This document shows positions 1-5,139 of a DNA stretch of 5,139 bases, piece after piece. Source of the stretch: a bacterium (lineage in GTDB: Bacteria > Spirochaetota > UBA4802 > UBA5550); contig JAAENB010000165.1 of assembly GCA_024224995.1 (NCBI GenBank), positions 1 through 5,139 of the forward strand. The letters are read 5' to 3'. Every line of letters starts with the position of its first letter. Within the stretch, counting starts at the first letter, position 1. The notes under the pieces are model-generated. The model searched no databases and was not told the DNA's origin. It worked only from the letters and a program-made list of their open reading frames with translations. Both the position numbers and the translations under genes were made by a program.

Positions 1-162
1 GATCCCCTCACCTTCTCCTGGGATTTCGGCGACTTGAGCGCCGGTGACACAGGTTCGGCCGCCTCCCATACTTTTACAAGCGAAGGAAGCTACGAGGTAA
101 GCCTCACCGTAACCGACGGCCAGGGCGGCAGTGATACGGCAACAACGCAGGTTACTGTGACT
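1..162 (+). other. PKD domain, C-terminal part (cut by window edge)
   Basis: Residues 1-54 show the PKD signature: SWDFGD at residues 6-11, then a His-Thr-Phe strand, GSYEVSLTVTD (29-39) and a closing TTQVTVT strand. The N-terminal strand expected before it (typically an N-x-x-P start and a G-S-S-S-D-P-like turn) is missing, so the domain begins upstream of base 1. PKD domains are Ig-like beta-sandwiches that serve as spacers or binding modules in extracellular proteins. A short Pro-Pro linker (residues 56-57) joins it to the next domain. Confidence 0.88.
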
Positions 163-3100
163 CTTCCACCCGTCATTGACCTTGAACCCATATCAATTGA
201 CACCGGGAGCATCACCGTCGATCCCCAAACGCTCGCGGTGAGCGGTAATGCTTCGGTTGAAATTTTCAACAACGGTACAAGCGAGGTTGCAAACAGTTAT
301 TCCATAGTTCTTTTTGAAGATAGTAACGGTAACGGTACATTCGACAGCTCTATGGACACCATACTCGGCAGCTCCTCTGCCGCATCGGGTCCGGAAGGAA
401 ACGGTTCTCTCTCTGTATCCGTTGCCCTGAGCGGAACAGTTCAATTTCCCGGCAACCTTGTTTATGCCTTTATAGACAGCGAAAATACTATTGAAGAGAC
501 CAACGAAGAAAATAATATCACCCATAACAGGTCAAGCTGTGAATCCAAACCCGAAGTGGGAAGCATTACTCCCCGGCTTGAGTGGGAGTGGACAGATTAT
601 TCAATTCTGTCTATCCCCGTAGTTATCAATTTAAATGATGATAACGGTGACGGTTCTGTTGATTCAAATGATATTCCCGATATTCTTGTAAGTACAAATA
701 ATCGAAGCAAGTATACAATACGGGCAATGAGCGGTGACAACAGCGGTATACTCTTTGAGATTCCCGGCTATTTAGCAAGAAACGGCTGCAATCTCGCGGC
801 AGGTGATATTGACAATGACGGTCTGCCGGAAATAATGTTTATTAACAATGCGGAAACAAATGTTCTTGCTTTTGAAAATGACGGAACTTTTAAATGGCAA
901 AGTGCAAATATCCCAATTCCAAACCATTATTCCAGTGTCTCTATTGCCGATTTAGACGGAGACGGTTCCCCTGAAGTTTCAGTGGGTAGAGTTGTTTTAA
1001 ACAATGACGGTACTCTTAAATGGAACGGAGCTCATAACACTTACGGTGGAAGCTGGTCCGGCCAGGGAACCAACACCATTGCCGACATAGACCTGGACGG
1101 AGATCCTGAACTTATTGCGGGCAATGTTGTATACCGTTCCGATGGTGAGCTCTTCTGGAAGACTTCCGAAGCACCTGAAGGTTTTACCGCAGTAGGAAAT
1201 TTTGATGATGACCCCGAAGCTGAGGTGGTCATAGTCTGGAATACGGTTTCCCTGTTTGAACATACCGGTGAACTCATATGGAGTAAAGCAATTCCCGGAG
1301 GCGGTGTGGCAGGCCAGCCTACTGTCGCCGATTTCGACAATGACGGGAAAGCGGAAATCAGTGTTTCCAACGGAAGCAACTGCATGGTGTACGATGATGA
1401 CGGATCGGAACTCTGGTCCAGTCCTATCAATGGCAGGTCAGTATACACCACCTCATCGGTCTTTGATTTTGAGGGAGACGGTATCCCGGAACTTGTAAAT
1501 ACCGATGAATACTACCTGAGAGTTTTTCGTGGAGACACGGGAGAGGTTCTTTTTAGTGAGGAGCTCAGAGTATCGGGGATGTCGGGACTGCCAGTCATCG
1601 CCGATGTTGACAACGACAATAGTGCGGAAATTATTGTTGCGGGAAACCTGAGCACCGGAAAAGGGATTAGAGTCTTTGGTGCTGAAGACGGCTCCTGGGT
1701 TAACACCCGCAAAATCTGGAATCAACATGCCTACAGTATAAGCAATGTCAATGATGACGGAACAATTCCGAAGCGTCCCGCGAACAACTGGGAAAGCTTT
1801 AATAATTACCGGCAAAACCAGGTGAGTAATCCTTTCGTCTGTAAAGATCTGAGCGCTTCTTTTCTCAGGATAGATGAAAGCAATTACCCCAATTGGGCAA
1901 AGATAACGGTCCGTGTGGGTAATGGCGGAGCCCTTCATACCGCCCACGGCGTCAATATTTCATTTTACAGCGGAACCCCCGGAGAAGGAACGCTCATTGA
2001 AACCATTAAAACACCGAACCGTATTGAGGCCGGACAGTACGACGATATTTCCTTTCACTGGCCTGGTGCCGTTTCAAACCGGGGGCCTGTTTATATTGCC
2101 GTTGATGACGACGGTACGGGAACAGGACACATCAATGAGACAGATGAAACAAATAATACCATTAGCGGAACCTTTATTCCGCCGTCTCTCTACGACCTTG
2201 CAGCCCTGTCATTAGACACAAGCGCTGTTTCCGTTGATCCCCAGACTCTTGTATTGAGTGGTACGGCGGACGTGGCTATAACCAATAAGGGCATATCAAA
2301 TATCAGCAACAGCTACAGCATTGTTCTTTTTGAAGACTCAAACGGAAATGAAACTTTCGACAGCACCATAGACACCGTGCTTGGAAATTCCGCTGTTGCG
2401 GCAGGACCGGAACCAAAGAGTTCTCTTACCGCAACAGTTAGCGTTAGCGGTATCGCGAAATTTGCTCATAATCGTATCTTCGCTTTTATCGACAGCGAGA
2501 ACGGTGTTGAAGAAACCAATGAAGAGAATAATATCGTCCATAATAAAACAAGCTGTGAACAAAAACCTTCTGTTGGAACTTTTGAGCTTGAAGAGGAATG
2601 GTCATGGGACATCAAACTCACGAAAGGCGCCCTTGCAGCCAACCTGAACGATGATAACGGCGACGGTCTGGTAAATGAAAAGGATATCCCTGATGTGATT
2701 GTGAATGAAATAAGATATAATAGTGATACCGGTCATAGTTCCCGGGGACTCTTAACCGCGCTCAGTGGAGACGGCAGCGGAGAGTTGTTTAAAAAAACCG
2801 AAAAGACCACGTTCCTGGGTTACTGTGTTACCTCGGCAATAGGAGATATTGATAATGACGGACTTCCTGAGATCGTCTCCGTTCATCATCCCGTTGCAGG
2901 AACCGGGTCGCCCAGGCTTATTGCCTTTAAAAATGACGGAACAGTGAAGTGGTATGGTCATGAAATATCCGGCAAGAACTGGAATCATGCATCGGTTGTT
3001 CTGGCCGATCTTGACAGTGACGGAAAGACTGAGATTATTTTTTACGGATATGTTTTCAACAATGACGGAACGTTAAAATTTAAGTTACCCGATGAGGCAA

Positions 3101-5139
3101 GGAGATATATACCTACTATTGCCGATCTCGACCGTGACGGGTACCAGGAAATTATCACGGGGAACGCGGCATACCGCTCAAATGGAGAGCTGTATTGGAA
3201 TAATACCGCTCTCAAAAGTGGGACCTTTACTTCTGTTGGAAATTTTGATGATGACCCATTCCCGGAGATTGTATCAGTCGTATCGGGAGGCAGAGGATAC
3301 CCGGTAAATATTTATCTCCTTGAACATACTGGCGAACTAATATGGACGAAGGAGAGTGAATATAATAAACGTGGCGGGGGAAACCAGCCCACTATTGCCG
3401 ATTTTGATAATGACGGCAAAGCCGAGATCGGTTTTGAGGGAAAAAATTTCTATGAAGTCCTGGAGGCCGACGGAAGCAACCTGTGGCACAAATCAATTAA
3501 TGACCGCTCATCGGGCTATAATGGAGCAACGGTGTTTGATTTTCAGGGTGACGGTATCCCTGAGGTACTCTTTATTGATCATAACAGATTATATGTTCTT
3601 AACGGAAGTGACGGCAGTATAACCGCATCCCTCTCCCCTGGTACCATAACCTACGGCGAGTATCCCATTGTTGTGGATATAGATAATGACGGTCATGCGG
3701 AAATCATCGCGCCTTCCAGTGAGTATCGTATTAAAGTATACGGCGACAAGAACAATTCCTGGATGAACACCGGGAAAATTTGGAACCAGGACGGGTTCCA
3801 TGTTACCAATGTAGAAGGCAACGGAACCATTCCGCGAGTTGAGGTGAACCACTGGGAAACCCATAATATCTTCAACGGCAACGTTATTACCAAAACCGGT
3901 TGCGTTGACCTCTCCGCTTCATATCTCCGTATAGATAACGCTGCATACCCCGCGTCCGTTACGGTCACTGCCAGGATCGGGAACAGCGGAGCCCGGCAGA
4001 ATAAGGACTCTATCTCCATTGCCTTTTACAACGGCGATCCCAAAAACGGCGGGACTCTTCTGGGTACTGCACAAACCGCGGAATTCCCCGAACCAGGCAA
4101 GCATGAAGATGTTTCAATTCAATGGGAGAATCCCTCTCTCGGCGCAAGCACCATTTACGCGTCCGTGGATGACGACGGCAGCGGAAACGGTTCTATCGAT
4201 GAAAGTGATGAAAATAATAATATTGTTTCTTCCCCTTTTATTATCGGGAATGAAGCTCCTGTTGCTAACGCGGGTTCAGGTTCGACGGTTTTTGTTAACA
4301 ATACCGTGCCCCTGAACGGAAGCGGTTCAAGCGACCCCGAAGGCGATGCTCTTTCCTTTACATGGAGCATTCAGTCAGCTCCGTCGGGCAGCAATTCTGC
4401 TATTAGCAATCCGGCAGCTGCGACTACGTCCTTTGTTCCGGACAGCGCAGGTACCTTTGTGATACAGCTCGTTGTTAATGACGGTTTTCAGGACAGCACT
4501 GTTGATACGGTTTCTATTACCGTTAGTCCGGTTATTTCGGTGCCCAATGTTGTGGGTATGGCTGAGACTGCCGCAGGAACTGCTATTACCGGTGCAGAGC
4601 TTGCTGTAGGATCGACCAGTCAATCTTATAGTAATTCTATTCCCGCCGGAAGCGTTATTAGCCAGAATCCGGCAGCGGGAACGACTGCCTTTCGGAATAG
4701 TGAGGTTGATATCGTTCTGTCCCTGGGCGTGCATATGGCTACGGTTCCGTCCCTTACGGGGCTCACTTCGGAAGAAGCAAATGCCGCTCTTTCCGCTGAT
4801 GGGTTGATCCTGGGTTCGATTTCACAGGAATATATCGACTCTATTCCGGAAAATAATATCATGAATCAAAACCCGGCAGCGGGAACCTCTGTTATATACG
4901 GTTCCCCCGTTGACGTTACTGTCTCCGCGGGTAAATGGGACGGGGTTGATGAAACCGCTCCCCATGTTTCCATTTCGGTTACTCCCGAAAAAGTTTTCAT
5001 TGATGAAGAAGTTACCATCACCATCAACGCCTGGGACAACGCAGGCATTGTTGACCGCCACCTTACTATTAACGGTGATCCTGTGGATCTTACAGGGGAT
5101 GAATATTCCTTTTATCCTGCTGAAGCAGGAAAATATACC
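1..5139 (+). CDS. Internal fragment of a giant multidomain extracellular protein (PKD, CARDB, FG-GAP propeller, PASTA, Ig-like)
   Basis: Frame 1 is open across all 1713 codons; start and stop lie outside the window, so the full protein exceeds 1713 residues. Order seen: PKD end, CARDB-a, propeller, CARDB-b, CARDB-a, propeller, CARDB-b, PKD-like, PASTA, PASTA, Ig-like. All are beta-rich families typical of secreted or surface proteins. Composition fits: rich in Asp, Asn, Gly, Ser and Thr, with only seven Cys (180, 263, 461, 614, 852, 942, 1301). No signal peptide, transmembrane helix, sorting motif or enzyme motif is visible. The role is inferred as an adhesin-like or scaffold protein, perhaps calcium-stabilised. 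It could instead be the stalk of a larger Rhs-type or toxin-bearing protein, which the missing C-terminus would decide. The frame is certain, the domain classes fairly sure, the function unknown. Confidence 0.96.
175..552 (+). other. CARDB-like domain, type a, copy 1
   Basis: Residues 59-184. The family pattern is visible: an opening strand with the VDPQTL motif (75-80), EIFNNGTSEVANSYSIVLFED in mid-domain, and the closing AFIDSENTIEETNEENN strand-turn typical of CARDB (cell-adhesion-related, bacterial) beta-sandwiches. A type-a hallmark is the acidic loop DSNGNGTFDSSMDTILG (107-123), an Asp/Asn-rich turn that resembles calcium-binding loops. The domain ends in an NRSSC segment (Cys180) just before the propeller. 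It is closely similar to the domain at 2191-2568. Confidence 0.85.
553..1821 (+). other. FG-GAP/VCBS-type beta-propeller, copy 1
   Basis: Residues 185-607. It opens with an EF-hand-like loop, NDDNGDGSVDSNDIPDI (212-228). Seven Asp-rich loops follow, starting at 269 (DIDNDGLPEI), 317 (DLDGDGSPEV), 362 (DIDLDGDPEL), 400 (NFDDDPEAEV), 444 (DFDNDGKAEI), 489 (DFEGDGIPEL) and 535 (DVDNDNSAEI). Spacing is about 40-48 residues, as expected for one loop per blade. Between loops come paired strands of the form x-N/S-D-G-x-x-x-W (for example NNDGTLKW). This matches integrin-alpha-like FG-GAP/VCBS propellers, which bind calcium in such loops; seven or eight blades are likely. It closes with a Trp-rich segment (RKIWNQHAY at 570-578; NNWESFNNYRQNQ at 595-607). 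Ligand unknown. Confidence 0.87.
1822..2187 (+). other. CARDB-like domain, type b, copy 1
   Basis: Residues 608-729. It starts with Cys614 followed by DLSASFLRID, then TVRVGNGGA and an ISFYSGTPGEGTLI strand-turn, then the closing VYIAVDDDGTGTGHINETDETNN (near 698-719). The f-Y-x-G-x-P-x-x-G-x-L pattern and the terminal E-x-x-E-x-N-N motif are typical of CARDB domains. It differs from type a by its start and by lacking the FEDSNGN loop, so the module alternates two CARDB subtypes. An extracellular spacer or adhesion role is inferred. Confidence 0.84.
2191..2568 (+). other. CARDB-like domain, type a, copy 2
   Basis: Residues 731-856. The landmarks of copy 1 are all retained: VDPQTL (747-752), SYSIVLFEDSNGN (772-783), the STIDTVLGN acidic-loop end, and the closing AFIDSENGVEETNEENN strand-turn followed by NKTSC with Cys852. 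The two type-a domains have the same length (126 residues), so this part of the module has no indels, unlike the propeller. It follows directly on the preceding type-b CARDB with only a Pro-Pro-containing linker. Confidence 0.86.
2569..3888 (+). other. FG-GAP/VCBS-type beta-propeller, copy 2
   Basis: Residues 857-1296. It opens with the EF-hand-like loop NDDNGDGLVNEKDIPDV (883-899). Asp-rich blade loops start at 949 (DIDNDGLPEI), 1003 (DLDSDGKTEI), 1042 (DLDRDGYQEI), 1081 (NFDDDPFPEI), 1134 (DFDNDGKAEI), 1180 (DFQGDGIPEV) and 1226 (DIDNDGHAEI). The same blade number and order as copy 1 are kept, including the shortened NFDDDP loop in the fifth acidic position. It ends in the Trp segment GKIWNQDGFHVTNVEGNGTI (1258-1277) and NHWETHNIFNGN. 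Calcium binding is inferred from the loop pattern. Ligand unknown. Confidence 0.87.
3889..4248 (+). other. CARDB-like domain, type b, copy 2
   Basis: Residues 1297-1416. It begins with Cys1301 in TGCVDLSASYLRID, matching CKDLSASFLRID in copy 1. TVTARIGNSGA and SIAFYNGDPKNGGTLLGT follow, then the closing ASVDDDGSGNGSIDESDENNN. The FYNGDPKNGGTLLG stretch is a clearer match to the CARDB consensus than in copy 1. It ends the duplicated part of the protein; after it the domain types change to PKD-like and PASTA. Confidence 0.86.
4249..4530 (+). other. PKD/K319L-like beta-sandwich domain
   Basis: Residues 1417-1510. Visible landmarks are NEAPVANAG at the start, VPLNGSGSSDPEGDALSFTW (1436-1455), a SAISNPAAATTSFVPDSAG segment, and the closing TFVIQLVVNDGFQDSTVDTVSITV. 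The G-S-x-S-D-P-E-G-D turn and the F-x-W-S strand, with an s-a-x-x-x-f-x-P-x-x-x-G-x-Y/F stretch, are characteristic of the PKD relatives called K319L-like. It differs from the N-terminal PKD of the window, which has the WDFGD form. Likely a rigid spacer in an extracellular stalk. Confidence 0.86.
4534..4728 (+). other. PASTA-like domain 1
   Basis: Residues 1512-1576. VPNVVGM (1514-1520) is the classic PASTA entry motif, followed by a predicted short helix (AETAAGTAITGAEL). GSTSQSYSNSIPAGSVISQN then leads into the diagnostic NPAAGT (1556-1561), with VDIVLSLG as the last strand. PASTA domains are best known in penicillin-binding proteins and Ser/Thr kinases that sense cell-wall fragments. They also occur in secreted bacterial proteins with no kinase or transpeptidase, as seems the case here. 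Cell-wall binding is possible but unproven. Confidence 0.88.
4738..4935 (+). other. PASTA-like domain 2
   Basis: Residues 1580-1645. It has a VPSLTGLTSEEANAALSADG entry motif and helix, then SQEYIDSIPENNIMNQNPAAGT, and ends with VDVTVSAG. The Q-N-P-A-A-G-T core is shared with the preceding PASTA and is nearly identical at DNA level: a 12-base run, ccggcagcggga, occurs in both. The rest is diverged, so this is an older tandem pair. A short linker then leads to the Ig-like domain. Confidence 0.89.
4948..5139 (+). other. Ig-like beta-sandwich domain, N-terminal part (cut by window edge)
   Basis: Residues 1650-1713. It starts DETAPHVSISVTPEKVFIDE and continues VTITINAWDNAGIVDRHLTI, NGDPVDL and a final FYPAEAGKYT. 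The order T-A-P, S-V-T-P, a-x-D-N-x-G-I, L-x-V/I-N-G and P-x-x-x-G-x-Y-T is typical of bacterial Ig-like repeats, which usually continue with a T-A-x-D-x-x-G-N strand; that last strand lies past the window. Domains of this kind often occur in long surface proteins, sometimes ahead of Rhs/YD repeats. The exact family is not certain. Confidence 0.72.

Larger units (their letters stand above)
175..2190 (+). repeat. Tandem module, copy 1 (CARDB-a + propeller + CARDB-b)
   Basis: Residues 59-730 form the first copy of a three-domain module that recurs immediately downstream with the same domain order. Matching landmarks lie 671-691 residues apart: FEDSNGN at 105 and 777, NDDNGDG at 212 and 883, DIDNDGLPEI at 269 and 949, DFDNDGKAEI at 444 and 1134, DLSAS following Cys614 and Cys1301, and VDDDG at 701 and 1389. 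The offset drifts because of small in-frame insertions and deletions between propeller blades. Divergence at third codon positions shows an old duplication. Confidence 0.93.
2191..4248 (+). repeat. Tandem module, copy 2 (CARDB-a + propeller + CARDB-b)
   Basis: Residues 731-1416 repeat the domain order of 175-2190 directly and in frame. This copy is about 14 residues longer, mainly from insertions between blades, for example the SGGRGYPVN segment near residues 1094-1102. Protein similarity is obvious by eye throughout, while DNA identity is broken up by synonymous changes. A shared 20-base identical run occurs at 1195-1214 and 3238-3257. No mobile-element ends or inverted repeats flank the copies. 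Unequal recombination or intragenic duplication is the likely origin. Confidence 0.93.

Noticed and set aside
1..4. Window begins with GATC and in codon register, as if at a Sau3AI cloning junction
   Set aside because: A four-base site at an edge is easily chance, and there is no vector or adapter sequence. It says nothing about the biology.
193..525. Minus-strand ORF resembling another at 2338-2562
   Set aside because: The resemblance (for example IIFFVGLFN and IILFIGFFN) simply mirrors the duplicated CARDB-a coding sequence read backwards. It is not evidence of a conserved antisense gene.
781..1620. Recurrent gacaatgacgg-like short DNA repeats that could be taken for a satellite or CRISPR-like array
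   Set aside because: They encode the DxDNDG blade loops of the propeller, recur at uneven 120-150 base spacing and vary at synonymous sites. They are protein-level repeats and not a DNA array.
1453..1947. 164-codon minus-strand ORF, the longest complete ORF in the window
   Set aside because: It lies wholly antisense to the frame-1 domain-bearing ORF. Its translation has no recognisable domain, and it exists because Asp/Asn/Gly-rich codons leave the complement frame open. Other minus-strand ORFs are explained the same way.
1822..2568. Possible gene boundary or two separate genes between the two modules
   Set aside because: The reading frame stays open with a natural Pro-Pro linker near residues 727-728, and there is no stop, start or ribosome binding site. 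The two modules belong to one protein.
3356..3622. Plus-strand ORFs of 60-100 codons in other frames (also 1256-1498, 1913-2215, 2381-2647, 3092-3307, 4019-4315)
   Set aside because: All overlap the frame-1 gene fully, have no known domain and show no ribosome binding context that stands out. They are treated as shadows.

Overview
The whole window is one uninterrupted open reading frame on the + strand. Reading frame 1 runs from base 1 to base 5139 (1713 codons) with no stop, and neither the start codon nor the stop codon is present. The window is therefore an internal slice of one giant gene for a modular, secreted or surface-exposed bacterial protein. There is no intergenic DNA, RNA gene, promoter, terminator, insertion sequence or CRISPR array. 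The apparent ORFs in other frames, mostly on the minus strand, are shadows of this gene.

Domain order read from the translation: the C-terminal part of a PKD domain (residues 1-54); CARDB-like domain type a (59-184); FG-GAP/VCBS-type beta-propeller (185-607); CARDB-like domain type b (608-729); a second type-a CARDB (731-856); a second propeller (857-1296); a second type-b CARDB (1297-1416); a PKD/K319L-like domain (1417-1510); two PASTA-like domains (1512-1576 and 1580-1645); and the beginning of an Ig-like domain (about 1650 to the window end). The main feature is an in-frame tandem duplication of a three-domain module (CARDB-a, propeller, CARDB-b). Each copy is about 2.0 kb. The copies are clearly homologous but diverged, including at synonymous positions, so the duplication is not recent.

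DxDxDG-type loops recur through both propellers, each propeller opens with an EF-hand-like loop, and each CARDB carries an acidic turn. A calcium-stiffened extracellular rod or adhesin-like scaffold is the best functional guess. No catalytic domain, signal peptide, membrane anchor or secretion signal lies inside the window, so role, ligand and cellular location are inference. Such scaffolds are known in front of Rhs/YD-repeat or other C-terminal modules, but what follows here cannot be seen.

The organism is probably a bacterium of moderate GC content with large modular surface proteins. An anaerobic or environmental Gram-negative such as a Desulfobacterota-like lineage would fit, but the window holds no taxonomic marker and this is a weak guess.
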